From UBA11222 sp049323435 (GTDB lineage Bacteria; Pseudomonadota; Alphaproteobacteria; UBA11222): 64,000 nt of DNA. The stretch covers positions 59,378-123,377 of the forward strand of contig JBMOMX010000024.1 in the NCBI GenBank assembly GCA_049323435.1. The letters are read 5' to 3'. The notes beneath the pieces were generated by a model that saw only the letters and a program-made list of their open reading frames with translations, had not been told where the DNA came from and made no database searches. The translations under genes and the position numbers were made by a program. Below, one piece after another: positions 25,632 through 34,967 of the stretch; positions within the stretch are counted from its first letter, which is position 1, and each line of letters opens with the position of its first letter.

Positions 25632-26729
25632 TCAATTCGCAAAGCGGAAATGCAGCACGTCGCCGTCGCGCACCACATATTCCTTGCCTTCCAGCCGCAT
25701 TTTGCCCGCATCCTTGGCGCCATTCTCGCCATTACAGGCAATATAGTCATCATATGCAATGGTTTCGGCGCGGATGAAGCCTTTTTCGAAATCGGTGTGG
25801 ATGACGCCTGCCGCCTGCGGGGCTTTGGCGCCGCGCGGGACGGTCCAGGCGCGGGTTTCTTTCGGGCCAACAGTGAAAAAAGTCACCAGATCCAGCAGGC
25901 CATAGCCTGCAAAAATCACCCGCGCCAATCCTGTCTCCTTGAGGCCGATAGTTTCCAGAAATTCCGCGCGTTCTTCTTTTGGCAGCGCCGACACTTCGGC
26001 CTCGATCGCCGCTGATACCACGATGGCTGCGGCATTTTCGGCTTTCGCCTTGGCCGCCACAGCATTGGAATAGGCATTGCCGGTGGCCGCGTCGGCCTCG
26101 GAAACATTGCACACATACAGCACCGGCTTGGCGGTAATGAGACCCAGCTGCTCAAACAGCGGGCGCAGATCATCCGGGATACTGGCGGTGCGCGCCGGGC
26201 GGCCATCGCGCAGCGCCTCCAATGCGGGTTCCATCACCGCCAGTTGCGCCAGCGCATCCTTGTCCTTGCCCGCAGCTTTTTTGCGCGCGGCATCCACGCG
26301 GCGCTCCAGACTTTCCATATCCGACAGCATCAATTCGGTTTCCACCGTTTCGGCGTCGGCAACCGGATCAATCCTGTCATCCACATGGGTGACGTTCGGG
26401 TCCTCAAAACAGCGCAGCACGTGAATGATCGCATCGACCTGGCGGATATGCGACAGGAACTGATTGCCCAGCCCCTCGCCCTTTGAAGCGCCGCGCACCA
26501 GCCCGGCAATATCGACAAAGGACAGGCGGGTCGGGATGATTTTTGCCGATTTCGCAATCGCGGCCAGCCGGTCGAGACGCGGGTCCGGCACCGGCACATC
26601 GCCAACATTGGGTTCGATGGTGCAGAACGGATAGTTCGCGGCTTCGGCCGCCGCCGTTTGCGTCAGCGCATTAAACAAAGTTGACTTGCCCACATTGGGC
26701 AGGCCGACAATACCGCATTTGAATCCCAT
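25632..26729 (-). CDS. ychF: redox-regulated ATPase YchF (Obg-like)
   Basis: A 365-aa P-loop protein with GLPNVGKS at residues 9-16, a switch region DIAGLVRGAS, the altered NVSE element replacing the guanine-specific NKxD (hence ATP preference), an internal coiled-coil, and a C-terminal TGS domain (AWTVPRGAKAPQAAGVIHTDFEKGFIRAET). It is a ribosome-associated factor linked to stress responses. It is the last gene of the rplY-pth-ychF operon, with 6 nt between pth and ychF. The order pth-ychF is conserved widely in bacteria. Confidence 0.96.
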   Translation of the reverse strand: MGFKCGIVGLPNVGKSTLFNALTQTAAAEAANYPFCTIEPNVGDVPVPDPRLDRLAAIAKSAKIIPTRLSFVDIAGLVRGASKGEGLGNQFLSHIRQVDAIIHVLRCFEDPNVTHVDDRIDPVADAETVETELMLSDMESLERRVDAARKKAAGKDKDALAQLAVMEPALEALRDGRPARTASIPDDLRPLFEQLGLITAKPVLYVCNVSEADAATGNAYSNAVAAKAKAENAAAIVVSAAIEAEVSALPKEERAEFLETIGLKETGLARVIFAGYGLLDLVTFFTVGPKETRAWTVPRGAKAPQAAGVIHTDFEKGFIRAETIAYDDYIACNGENGAKDAGKMRLEGKEYVVRDGDVLHFRFAN

Positions 26730-26735
26730 ACCGGG

Positions 26736-27356
26736 TTATTCCTTTTCTGTATTTTTATCTTTAGACGGATTATCTGTACGCGGATTTGGTTTTATCTTCG
26801 CCGCTATCCGGCTCTGAAACGCATCATCCTCGCCGCGCGTCAGATATTCCGCGCAATCCGCAATCGCATCAAGCAGGGTGTCCAGCCATTCCGTGTTTTC
26901 CTGTTTGGTGAAATCGCTCAATACATAGGGCGTGACTAGATCCTTGTTGCCGGGATGGCCGATACCAATGCGCACCCGGCGGTATTCCAGCCCGATATGC
27001 GCATCAATGGAACGCAGGCCGTTATGCCCGCCATTGCCGCCGCCGGTTTTGACGCGCAATTTGCCAGGGGCAAGGTCCAGCTCGTCATGAAAAACCACTA
27101 TATCGGCCGGCGTCAGTTTGAAAAACCGCATCGCTTCGCCAACAGACTGTCCGGACAGGTTCATGAAAGTCGCGGGCTTCAGACATACCACTTTTTCAGC
27201 GGCAATCAGCCCGTCGCGGGTAAGCCCCTGGAAGCGCGGGCGCGGCTGGGACAGCCGGTAACGCACCGCAATCGCATCCACCGCCATCATGCCGGCATTA
27301 TGGCGGTTATTCAGATATTTCTGACCCGGATTGCCGAGCCCCACCAAGAGCAGCAT
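26736..27356 (-). CDS. pth: peptidyl-tRNA hydrolase
   Basis: A 206-aa enzyme that frees tRNA from stalled peptidyl-tRNA. Catalytic His19 lies in NNRHNAG and Asn9 in GLGNPG. Further conserved segments are PATFMNLSG, HDELDL and GGGNGGHNGLRS. The C-terminal tail beyond about residue 185 is polar and variable. It sits between rplY and ychF on the same strand, 84 nt after rplY. Confidence 0.96.
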   Translation of the reverse strand: MLLLVGLGNPGQKYLNNRHNAGMMAVDAIAVRYRLSQPRPRFQGLTRDGLIAAEKVVCLKPATFMNLSGQSVGEAMRFFKLTPADIVVFHDELDLAPGKLRVKTGGGNGGHNGLRSIDAHIGLEYRRVRIGIGHPGNKDLVTPYVLSDFTKQENTEWLDTLLDAIADCAEYLTRGEDDAFQSRIAAKIKPNPRTDNPSKDKNTEKE

Positions 27357-27440
27357 GGCGCGGCCCCTTTTTTTCAGAGGGCAGAGGACAGAAAACAGAA
27401 TGGCGCAATATCTATTCCGTCCCCTGCCCTGTGTCTTGCG

Positions 27441-28175
27441 CTATTTCTTGCCGCCGGATTTGGCGGCGGGCTTCGCAGCAGGCGCTTTTGCGGCGGCGGC
27501 AGGCGCCTTGGCGGCAGCGCCGCCTTTAGCGGCAGGCGCAGCTTTCGCCCCAGCCGCAGGCGCCGCAGCAGCGGCAGGCGCTGCGGCTTCGGCGCCAGCT
27601 TTTTCGGCAACCGGCGGTGCGACGGTCACAATCGTAAAATCACGCTTGCTTATGGCTGGGCGCACGCCATCCGGCAGTTTGACCGCCGAAATATGCACGC
27701 CATCGCCAATGTCGAGCGCGCTGACATCGCACTCAACATGGTCCGGAATATCATCAACCGGGCAGATCAGATCAATTTCGTGGCGCACCACATTCAACAC
27801 ACCGCCCCGCTTGAGGCCCGGCGAAGCAGTTTCACCGGTAAAATGCACCGGGATCAGCACGTGAATGGTGGAGCCTTTGAACAGCCGCATAAAATCAACA
27901 TGCAGCGGAAAATCCCGCACCGGATCTAGCTGAACGTCACGGGGAATCACCCGAACCGGCTTTCCATCCCCCATATCCAGCATGAATTGATGGCTTAAAA
28001 AGCCGCCGCGCTTGAGAATTTGCGTCAAGGCGGCATAATCAACCGAAATCTTCTGGGGCTGATCTGGCCCGCCATAGACTATGCCTGGAACGCGGCCGTC
28101 ACGGCGGTTGGCTCTGGCGGGGCCTTTGCCTGCGCCCTCACGCTTTTGCGCGGTAATTGTTTGCATCTCTGCCAT
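27441..28175 (-). CDS. rplY: 50S ribosomal protein L25/general stress protein Ctc
   Basis: From ATG 28175 the protein is 244 aa. The N-terminal L25 domain binds 5S rRNA (residues about 3-95) and the CTC/TL5-type C-terminal beta domain covers about 98-190. A very Ala/Lys/Pro-rich tail of about 50 residues follows (repeats such as AAAKAPAA). Such tails are common in alphaproteobacterial L25 and are likely unstructured and RNA-binding. The longer upstream frame (to 28208) would add 11 residues without conservation. Confidence 0.94.
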   Translation of the reverse strand: MAEMQTITAQKREGAGKGPARANRRDGRVPGIVYGGPDQPQKISVDYAALTQILKRGGFLSHQFMLDMGDGKPVRVIPRDVQLDPVRDFPLHVDFMRLFKGSTIHVLIPVHFTGETASPGLKRGGVLNVVRHEIDLICPVDDIPDHVECDVSALDIGDGVHISAVKLPDGVRPAISKRDFTIVTVAPPVAEKAGAEAAAPAAAAAPAAGAKAAPAAKGGAAAKAPAAAAKAPAAKPAAKSGGKK

Positions 28176-28299
28176 GAAAATATACCCGGTTGTGCCGCAC
28201 GGCCCCATTCAGGGGCTGTCCGGTAAAGTAAGGAATAGTGCAAGGGCCGGGTTTTACCCCCGATAGGCGCAGTTATCAAGCGGCATCTGCGCAAAAACC

Positions 28300-29232
28300 C
28301 TAATCGAACAGGCTGGAAACCGACTTTTCTTCCGAAATCCGGCGTATTGCCTCGGCCATCAGCGGGGCAATCGGCAGGGTGCGGATATTGCGGGCGTCGC
28401 GTACCGCCGCAGCCGGCTCAATCGTGTCGGTGATAACCAGGCTTTCAAGCTCCGACGCCGCGACGCGGGCAACGGCGGCGCCTGACAGAACACCGTGTGT
28501 GACATAGGCGTGCACGCTCTCTGCGCCGTGATCTTTCAATGACTTAGCCGCATTGCAGAGCGTGCCTGCGCTGTCCACGATATCATCCACCATGATGCAG
28601 ACCCGGCCATCCACCTCGCCGATAATATTCATCACTTCGGATTCGCCCGCGCGTTCGCGGCGTTTATCGACGATGGCCAGATCGCCGTCCAGCCGTTGCG
28701 CCAATGCACGGGCGCGCACCACGCCGCCCACGTCCGGAGATACGATCACCGGCTTGACCCCGTTAAAATGATCCCGGATATCTCGGATCAATACCGGGGC
28801 GGCGAACAGATTATCGGTCGGAATGTCAAAAAAGCCCTGAATTTGCCCGGCATGCAGATCCATTGTCAGCACCCGGTTGGCGCCCGCCGTGGTGATCATA
28901 TTGGCCACCAGCTTGGCTGAAATCGGGGCGCGCGGCACTGTCTTGCGGTCCTGCCTTGCATAGCCGAAATAGGGCACCACCGCCGTGATCCGCCGCGCGG
29001 ATGCGCGGTGCAGCGCATCAATGCAGATCAGCAGTTCCATCAGATGATCATTGGCGGGAAACGAGGTGGACTGGATGACGAAAACATCCTCGCCACGCAC
29101 ATTTTCCTGAATTTCCACATAGACTTCCATGTCGGCAAAGCGCCGCACGGTCGCACGGGTAAGCGGCAGATGCAGGTGAGCGCCTATGGCCTCTGCCAGG
29201 GGAATATTGCTGTTGCCCGCAAGCAGCTTCAT
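28300..29232 (-). CDS. prs: ribose-phosphate pyrophosphokinase
   Basis: From ATG 29232 the product is 310 aa, typical for class I PRPP synthase. The ATP-site loop (FADMEVYVEIQENVRG), the flexible region (YFGYARQDRK), and the PRPP-binding loop VDDIVDSAGTL are all present. It makes 5-phosphoribosyl diphosphate for purine, pyrimidine, His and Trp synthesis. The upstream in-frame extension overlaps the intergenic region and is not conserved. About 124 nt separate it from rplY, on the same strand. Confidence 0.96.
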   Translation of the reverse strand: MKLLAGNSNIPLAEAIGAHLHLPLTRATVRRFADMEVYVEIQENVRGEDVFVIQSTSFPANDHLMELLICIDALHRASARRITAVVPYFGYARQDRKTVPRAPISAKLVANMITTAGANRVLTMDLHAGQIQGFFDIPTDNLFAAPVLIRDIRDHFNGVKPVIVSPDVGGVVRARALAQRLDGDLAIVDKRRERAGESEVMNIIGEVDGRVCIMVDDIVDSAGTLCNAAKSLKDHGAESVHAYVTHGVLSGAAVARVAASELESLVITDTIEPAAAVRDARNIRTLPIAPLMAEAIRRISEEKSVSSLFD

Positions 29233-29313
29233 GGGTGCATCCTTATGCGCTGGTGGATCCGCGCCTTGTAACAAGCTTGACACAAGAAGTAAATATTTGG
29301 CGCGGGATCAGGA

Positions 29314-30204
29314 TTAAGGGGGTGGCGCTGGCTTTTGCGTCCCGTCCGGCGGCTGGCGCGCCTGAAAATCCTGTAACAGGGGGATGATGCCTTCGGCAGC
29401 GCCTGCTGCGGCACTATAGGCGACCTCGCCCCAATTACCCTCCAGCCGCCCTTTGGCCACCGGATTGGATTGATCAATCCGCCCGATCTCGACGCCTTGC
29501 GGGTCCAGTACCCGCCAGTTCAGATTTACCAGTTGCTCGGCGGCATTCAGATCACTCAAAAGGATCTGCCCTTCGATGCGGAGCACCCCCGCGCTGTGCG
29601 CCGCCACCACGGTCATGCCTGAAGCGCCCAGCGCCCGGCGCAGCGCCAGCGGCAGCGTCTTGCCGCCATCCCCCGGCGCATTGGCGATATCCGGCACGAA
29701 CAGGCTCAGATTTTCCTGATGCGCCACCCCTTTGCCAGCCAGCCTTGCATTCAGGAATGTCGCGGCCTGCACACTCAGGGCGCGCAGCACTTCCGGGCGC
29801 AACGGCGTATGCGCTGTGGCGTCAAATGGCACGGCATGCTGTACGCTGAAACTGTCCAGCGATTCGGCGGCGGGGGTGAGCAGCGCCCAGTCAATGCGGA
29901 TTACGCCATTTTCCACCCGCGCCGTGCCGCGCAGAATATGCGCGCCGGATAATTTTTTGCCCGAAACCGCCGGAATATCCTGTTCCTGAAGCGCATCCGC
30001 CAGCGCTGCGGCCAGTGCCGCGCCAGTTTCGGGCGCAACCCCTTCGGGCTGCTCTATCTCGACAGAGGCCTGTTCGATTATGGTGTGCAACAGCCCCGCA
30101 TCTCTCGGCATGACCGCATAAGGCAGCGGCGGCTGCTGCCCGCCATTGCATGCAGCCAGCGCCAGCGGACCCAATATTATTAGTAGGCGGATCAACCGGC
30201 TCAC
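29314..30204 (-). CDS. hypothetical lipoprotein
   Basis: A 296-aa protein starting at a GTG (30204) that overlaps the stop of pgeF as GTGA. The N-terminal hydrophobic segment RLLIILGPLALAACNGG has a clear lipobox (LAAC). The rest is envelope-type sequence with no domain I recognise. It is the last gene of the lgt operon, so it may be a direct substrate of the lipoprotein diacylglyceryl transferase encoded at the front of the operon. The open frame extends 34 codons upstream inside pgeF, which I do not accept as coding. Confidence 0.82.
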   Translation of the reverse strand: MSRLIRLLIILGPLALAACNGGQQPPLPYAVMPRDAGLLHTIIEQASVEIEQPEGVAPETGAALAAALADALQEQDIPAVSGKKLSGAHILRGTARVENGVIRIDWALLTPAAESLDSFSVQHAVPFDATAHTPLRPEVLRALSVQAATFLNARLAGKGVAHQENLSLFVPDIANAPGDGGKTLPLALRRALGASGMTVVAAHSAGVLRIEGQILLSDLNAAEQLVNLNWRVLDPQGVEIGRIDQSNPVAKGRLEGNWGEVAYSAAAGAAEGIIPLLQDFQARQPPDGTQKPAPPP

Positions 30205-30980
30205 GGGACCAGCGCGATCACGGAAATACCGCGCCCATAATCCCCCTCGCCGCGATGGGTGGTGCGGCGAAAACTGAAAAAACGCGCCTCGTCCTGATAG
30301 GTGCACAGATCAAGATTTTTCACAGCCCCAATCCCGGCGCGTTCAAGCCGGGCGGCGACATAGGACGCCAGTGAAAACTGGCGCTTTCCAGGGCTGGCGG
30401 ATTTCGCAAAATAAGCGCCGGATGATGGATCAGCGGCCAGATAGTTCTGCTCAAAGTCCGCCCCTACTTCATAGGCAGCCTGGGAAATACAGGGCCCGAT
30501 GGCCGCCATAATGGCCTGGCGCTCCGCGCCCATCTGCACCATTGCGCTGATCACCGCTTCGCCAATGCCAGATAGCGCGCCTTTCCATCCGGAATGGGCG
30601 GCGCCGATTATTCCGGACCCGGGATCGGCAAACAGAATGGGTGTACAATCCGCGCTTAGCACCGAAAGCCCAATGCCCGCCAGGTCTGTTACCAGGCCGT
30701 CCGCCTGCGGACGCAATACCGCATCTTCGCGGGTTCGGATGACATGCACCGCACAGCCATGCACCTGATGCACGCCGGCCAGTTTATCAATGCCCAGCGC
30801 CGCCGCGGCCCGGTCACGGTTCTGGCGGACATTCTCCGGCGCATCCCCCGATCCCAGGCCGCAATTCAGCGCGGCGTAAATGCCTGTTGACACACCCCCC
30901 TGCCGGGTAAAAAAACCATGCCTGATCCTGTCATCAAAAGGCAGGACATCCGAGGTCAGATATGAAATTTTCTCAGTCAT
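30201..30980 (-). CDS. pgeF: peptidoglycan editing factor PgeF (laccase-domain, YfiH)
   Basis: From ATG 30980 the protein is 259 aa. The YfiH/laccase-domain motifs are present: RHGFFTRQGG near the N-terminus, LSADCTPILFADP, GAAHSGWKG (the metal His) and GPCISQAAYEVG. The protein removes mis-incorporated amino acids from peptidoglycan precursors in E. coli, and a purine nucleosidase-type activity is also described for the family. The start overlaps the end of the upstream methyltransferase by 8 nt. Confidence 0.94.
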   Translation of the reverse strand: MTEKISYLTSDVLPFDDRIRHGFFTRQGGVSTGIYAALNCGLGSGDAPENVRQNRDRAAAALGIDKLAGVHQVHGCAVHVIRTREDAVLRPQADGLVTDLAGIGLSVLSADCTPILFADPGSGIIGAAHSGWKGALSGIGEAVISAMVQMGAERQAIMAAIGPCISQAAYEVGADFEQNYLAADPSSGAYFAKSASPGKRQFSLASYVAARLERAGIGAVKNLDLCTYQDEARFFSFRRTTHRGEGDYGRGISVIALVP

Positions 30981-32067
30981 GGATACACGCCTCAAATCCG
31001 GGCGAGACGGCAAGCACCGGGTGACGCAGAGCCAGCGCCTTGAACAAGTGCCCCATTTGATCTGTTGCGGTCAACCGCTGAAATGCGGAATGGATCGCGT
31101 CCTGTTCAGCCGGGGAAGCATTTTGCGCCAGACGCTGCGCCAGCATGGCAAGGCCGAGTTGTAACAGAAACCGCCCCTGCGGCAAGGGCCCATCCGTCAG
31201 ACAGCCCGCGCGCTGCGCCGTTGCCGCTAGGCTTTGAAAATCCACATGGGCAGTCAAATCCGCCTCGCCGGGATTTTGCAGCGGATCGCAAAAACTGTGC
31301 CCGCGCACCGCCTGAAAACTGTCGCCGGGCGCAGTTTTTTCCGGTCCGTAATCAATGATCAGACCCGCCCCGCCACAGGCGCAAATATGCGCCGCCAGGC
31401 TTTCAATGATCGCCAGCCCGGCCGGGCACAGTTCAGCGATAGCGCCCGCCGCCGCCGCACGCAGTGCGGGCGCAAAGACAGTATCATCGCCCAGCGCCAC
31501 AGGCGACAGGGTAAAACATAACTGATCTGTATCCGGATCAATCGTCACCATGCGTTCATGCCAGCCGCCCGGCAAGCGCTGAAACTGCCGGATCGGCAAC
31601 GCGTCAAAAAATTCATTGGCAATGAAAATTGCGGGCAGCGGCGGCAGATCCGCCACATGATCATGCCATGTCACAGCGCGCCCGATCGCAGCCTTCTGGG
31701 TTTCTCGCAGCGCGCGGCTGGTTTCCACCAGATGCAGCTGCGCAGCGTTCAGAAAATCCGGCGCCACACGCGCCGCGCGCAGCGCATCGGCCATCAGTGT
31801 CCCGCGCCCCGGCCCCAGTTCACACAGCATGAACAAAGACGGGCTGCCCATATCGCGCCAGCGCTGCACACACCACAGGCCGATCAGCTCGCCAAACATC
31901 TGGCTGATCTCCGGCGCGGTGATAAAATCCCCGGCCGCGCCGAACGGGCTTTGGCGCTGATAATAGCCGAGCTCCGGATGTCCCAGTGTCAGCCCCATAT
32001 AGGTCGCCAGCGAGACCGGCCCCTGATCACGGATGATAATCCGGATATGGCGCAACAATGCGTTCAT
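30973..32067 (-). CDS. SAM-dependent methyltransferase, MidA/NDUFAF7 family
   Basis: From ATG 32067, which overlaps the lgt stop (ATGA), the protein is 364 aa. The family start (NALLRHIRIIIRDQGPVSLATYM) is followed by ITAPEISQMFGELIG and the SAM motif ELGPGRGTLMADAL. The mitochondrial relative methylates an arginine of the complex I subunit NDUFS2; a comparable protein methylation is possible here. It is the second gene of the lgt-MidA-pgeF-lipoprotein operon, an order typical of alphaproteobacteria. Confidence 0.93.
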   Translation of the reverse strand: MNALLRHIRIIIRDQGPVSLATYMGLTLGHPELGYYQRQSPFGAAGDFITAPEISQMFGELIGLWCVQRWRDMGSPSLFMLCELGPGRGTLMADALRAARVAPDFLNAAQLHLVETSRALRETQKAAIGRAVTWHDHVADLPPLPAIFIANEFFDALPIRQFQRLPGGWHERMVTIDPDTDQLCFTLSPVALGDDTVFAPALRAAAAGAIAELCPAGLAIIESLAAHICACGGAGLIIDYGPEKTAPGDSFQAVRGHSFCDPLQNPGEADLTAHVDFQSLAATAQRAGCLTDGPLPQGRFLLQLGLAMLAQRLAQNASPAEQDAIHSAFQRLTATDQMGHLFKALALRHPVLAVSPGFEACIHD

Positions 32068-32873
32068 GCAGCGGGTTTGCGCATTGCCAGTGCGATTAAT
32101 CCCGCGCCGCCAAGCACCAGCGGCAGCGACAGGACCATGCCCATGGTCACCCCCCCGGCCAGAAATCCGATATGGGCGTCGGGTTCGCGGAACATTTCCA
32201 CAAAGATGCGTGATGCCCCATACCACATCCCGAAAATGCCCGTGATCAGCCAAGGCCGCGACAGCGCCCTGGTGAACTGCCCCAGCACATAGAGCAGCAG
32301 CAGCAGCGCCAGACCTTCCAGTCCCGCTTCATATAATTGACTGGGATGGCGCGGCAGCGGCCCCCCATTGGGAAATACCATCCCGATAGGCGACGTGGTG
32401 ACCCGGCCCCATAATTCGCCATTGATGAAATTGGCCAGACGCCCGAACAGCAGACCGATCGGCACAACGCTGGCCACCAGATCGGCAAAGCTGCCAAGCG
32501 CAATGGCGTTGCGGCGGGTGAAGATCAAAATCGCCAGCGACACCCCGATCAGCCCGCCATGAAACGACATGCCGCCCTGCCAGACGAAAAAAATCTCGCC
32601 GGGATTGTACAAATAATACACCGGTTTATAAAACAGCACATAGCCCAGCCGTCCGCCAAGAATAATGCCGAGCGTCACCCAGGTGACAAAATCGCCGACA
32701 AGTTCCGGTGTTACGGGCGCCTTGCCCTGCGGCCACAGCGCTTCCCGGCGCACCAGCCACACTGCATAGGCCCAGCCCAGCAGAATCCCGCCCAGATAGG
32801 CCAGCGCATACCAGCGAATGGCCAGCGGACCGATCTGAAGGGCGACAGGGTCGATAATGGGAAATTCCAGCAT
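32064..32873 (-). CDS. lgt: prolipoprotein diacylglyceryl transferase
   Basis: From ATG 32873 the protein is 269 aa with about seven membrane helices. The Lgt signature GRLANFINGELWGR lies near residues 142-155, the arginine needed for phosphatidylglycerol binding is included, and HPSQLYE follows. It transfers diacylglycerol to the lipobox Cys of prolipoproteins. It is the first gene of the overlapping operon and diverges from ubiK with 66 nt between the starts, a promoter region too short for elaborate control. Confidence 0.95.
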   Translation of the reverse strand: MLEFPIIDPVALQIGPLAIRWYALAYLGGILLGWAYAVWLVRREALWPQGKAPVTPELVGDFVTWVTLGIILGGRLGYVLFYKPVYYLYNPGEIFFVWQGGMSFHGGLIGVSLAILIFTRRNAIALGSFADLVASVVPIGLLFGRLANFINGELWGRVTTSPIGMVFPNGGPLPRHPSQLYEAGLEGLALLLLLYVLGQFTRALSRPWLITGIFGMWYGASRIFVEMFREPDAHIGFLAGGVTMGMVLSLPLVLGGAGLIALAMRKPAA

Positions 32874-32939
32874 TCTACAAGCCCATTCAATCTGTGCTAT
32901 GGTGTCGCGAAACCACCATATGCCGTCACGGGGTCCCAT

Positions 32940-33224
32940 ATGCAAACCGAAAACCGCTTTCTCGACGATCTGGCCAAGCTGATGCTGAACGCCGCCGGCG
33001 CCGCCCAGGGCATGAAGGAGGAAATGGACACTTTATTGCGCCAGCGTCTGGAACGCTGGCTTGAAAGCATGAACCTGGTGCCGCGCGAAGAATTTGACGC
33101 CGTGCGCGCCATGGCCGCCGAAGCGCGGGCGGAAAATCTCCGGCTCGAAGCCCGCATTGCCGCGCTGGAGGCGGCGCAAAAACCCGCCAAACCGCGCAAG
33201 TCTGATATGGGCGCCGCGCAATAG
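32940..33224 (+). CDS. ubiK: ubiquinone biosynthesis accessory factor UbiK (YqiC/BMFP)
   Basis: From ATG 32940 the product is 94 aa and matches the BMFP family: an N-terminal amphipathic segment (RFLDDLAKLMLNAAGAAQGMKEE), then a long coiled coil (about residues 25-80) and a Lys/Pro-rich end. Relatives help assemble the ubiquinone synthesis complex at the membrane. The reading frame stays open upstream to 32559, but that part lies inside lgt on the opposite strand. Short proteins of this kind are usually divergent from lgt in alphaproteobacteria. Confidence 0.92.
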   Translation: MQTENRFLDDLAKLMLNAAGAAQGMKEEMDTLLRQRLERWLESMNLVPREEFDAVRAMAAEARAENLRLEARIAALEAAQKPAKPRKSDMGAAQ

Positions 33225-33239
33225 TGCAATTTAGCGCGG

Positions 33240-34109
33240 CTACTTGCCGCCGCTGCGGAATTTATGCGCGGGGTACACGCCCAGAATTTTCAGGTGCGAG
33301 GAGAAAAACTCCAGTTCCTCAAACGCCAGGCGCAAGGAACGCTGGGCCGGGTGACCATCCACATCGGCATAAAATTGCGTGGCGTTGAACGAGCCGTCCA
33401 ATTGATAGCTTTCCAGCTTGGTCATATTGACCCCATTGGTGGCGAAGCCCCCCAGTGCCTTGAACAGAGCGGCCGGCACATTGCGCACCTGAAACACAAA
33501 GCTGGTGATCAGCGGACTCGCTTCGGGCGCAGGTTCAAGCGGTTCTTTCGACATGATCAGAAAGCGCGTGGTGTTGTTATCCATATCCTCGACATTGGCG
33601 CGCAGAATATCCAGGCCGTAAATTTCCGCTGCCAGCGTGGGAGCCAGCGCCGCTGCGGTTGGATCCCCGGCTTCTGCAACCTGACGCGCTGATCCCGCCG
33701 TGTCGGCGGCGGAAATCTGCGTCAGCTTCAATTCATTGATCAGCTTGCGGCACTGGCCAAGGGCTGGCAGCTGGCTGCGCACCGTTTTGAGGCCCGCCAG
33801 CGTCGCGCCCCTTATCCCCAGCAATTGATGATGCACCCGCAGGAAATGCTCGCCATTGATATAGAGTCCGGATTCCGGCAGCAGATGGTGAATATCGGCC
33901 ACCCGGCCAGACACCGAATTTTCCACCGGAATCATGCCCAGCCGGGCGCGGCCCTGCGCGACCGCGGCAAAGGCCTCTTCGAATGTTGGGCAGGCCAGCG
34001 CCGTCATGCCGGGAAAGGCTTCCTTGCAGGCCATTTGCGAATTGTTGCCTGGCTCGCCCTGAAAGGCGATGGTGTTTGCGGCGCCTTCGGGCGCGGGGTT
34101 TCTGGTCAT
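33240..34109 (-). CDS. pheA: prephenate dehydratase
   Basis: A 289-aa monofunctional enzyme. The PDT domain starts IAFQGEPGNNSQMA, and the catalytic TRF triad lies in NNTTRFLIM. The C-terminal ACT domain (FVFQVRNVPAALFKALGGFATNGVNMTKLES) gives feedback control by Phe. It makes phenylpyruvate from prephenate. The start codon overlaps the kdsB stop (ATGA), so the two are coupled, a common alphaproteobacterial arrangement. Confidence 0.95.
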   Translation of the reverse strand: MTRNPAPEGAANTIAFQGEPGNNSQMACKEAFPGMTALACPTFEEAFAAVAQGRARLGMIPVENSVSGRVADIHHLLPESGLYINGEHFLRVHHQLLGIRGATLAGLKTVRSQLPALGQCRKLINELKLTQISAADTAGSARQVAEAGDPTAAALAPTLAAEIYGLDILRANVEDMDNNTTRFLIMSKEPLEPAPEASPLITSFVFQVRNVPAALFKALGGFATNGVNMTKLESYQLDGSFNATQFYADVDGHPAQRSLRLAFEELEFFSSHLKILGVYPAHKFRSGGK

Positions 34110-34864
34110 ATGGTTTTACCTAAAATTTGACGGGCGCGTTCCAGATCGGCCTGTGTGTCCACGCCAAGCGGCACACTGTTCACACAGACGGCGGCGATTT
34201 TCATCCCGGCTTCCATGGCGCGCAATTGCTCCAGCCTTTCACGTTTTTCCAGCACCGATTGCGGCAGCGTAACAAAGCGTTCCAGCGCGGAACGCCGGTA
34301 CGCATAAATACCAATATGATGATAGTGCGGCCCTTCGCCAGAAGGAATTGCGGCGCGGCTGAAATATAGCGCCCGCCCGATACGCGCAGGCCCCATCTGT
34401 TTGACCGGAAAGGACATTACGGCCTTGACCACATTCGGGTCATGCACCTCGTCAGGCCGGGTGATTTCTGCGACCAGGGTCGCTATATCCACCGCCGGAT
34501 CGGCCAAGGGCAGTAAAACCGCGCCAATATCTTCGGGCGGCAATGTTGGCAAATCCCCCTGAAGGTTGATCACACATTCATGGTACTGGCGCGGATCAAG
34601 CTGCTTCAGCGCCTGGGCTATCCGGTCCGTGCCGGTGCTGAGCGCGGGATCGGTCAACACCGCCTCGCCGCCTGCCGCCTGGATGACATCCGCGATTTCC
34701 TGTTCGGCCGCCGCAACCAGCACCCGGCCCACTCCGGATTCCATCGCACGGCGCCAGACATGCACGATCATCGGCTGCCCGTTTATATCGGCCAATGGCT
34801 TGTTTGGCAGCCTTGCCGCCCCCATCCGGGCGGGGATGACTATGATCGGATTAGCGGGTTGCAC
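34106..34864 (-). CDS. kdsB: 3-deoxy-manno-octulosonate cytidylyltransferase
   Basis: A 252-aa nucleotidyltransferase with IPARMGAARLPNKPLADI at the N-terminus, the KdsB middle (VINLQGDLPTLPPEDI) and HHIGIYAYRRSALERFV. It activates Kdo with CTP for lipopolysaccharide assembly, so the cell should be Gram-negative with an LPS. The product is of normal length. It is followed by pheA with a 4-nt overlap and diverges from the cytochrome c gene with about 103 nt between. Confidence 0.96.
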   Translation of the reverse strand: MQPANPIIVIPARMGAARLPNKPLADINGQPMIVHVWRRAMESGVGRVLVAAAEQEIADVIQAAGGEAVLTDPALSTGTDRIAQALKQLDPRQYHECVINLQGDLPTLPPEDIGAVLLPLADPAVDIATLVAEITRPDEVHDPNVVKAVMSFPVKQMGPARIGRALYFSRAAIPSGEGPHYHHIGIYAYRRSALERFVTLPQSVLEKRERLEQLRAMEAGMKIAAVCVNSVPLGVDTQADLERARQILGKTI

Positions 34865-34967
34865 GGGGGCGGGTTCCTGACTGGTACAATAAAGTTCCTT
34901 ATACGTCTTGCGCCCTGTAGACGATAGCGGCTAATGTCCCGCGTCGTTACCAGCAAGGCGGAATGTC

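Noticed and set aside
27441..27620. Low-complexity Ala/Lys/Pro repeat
   Set aside because: It is the normal alphaproteobacterial C-terminal tail of L25 and does not require a separate explanation.
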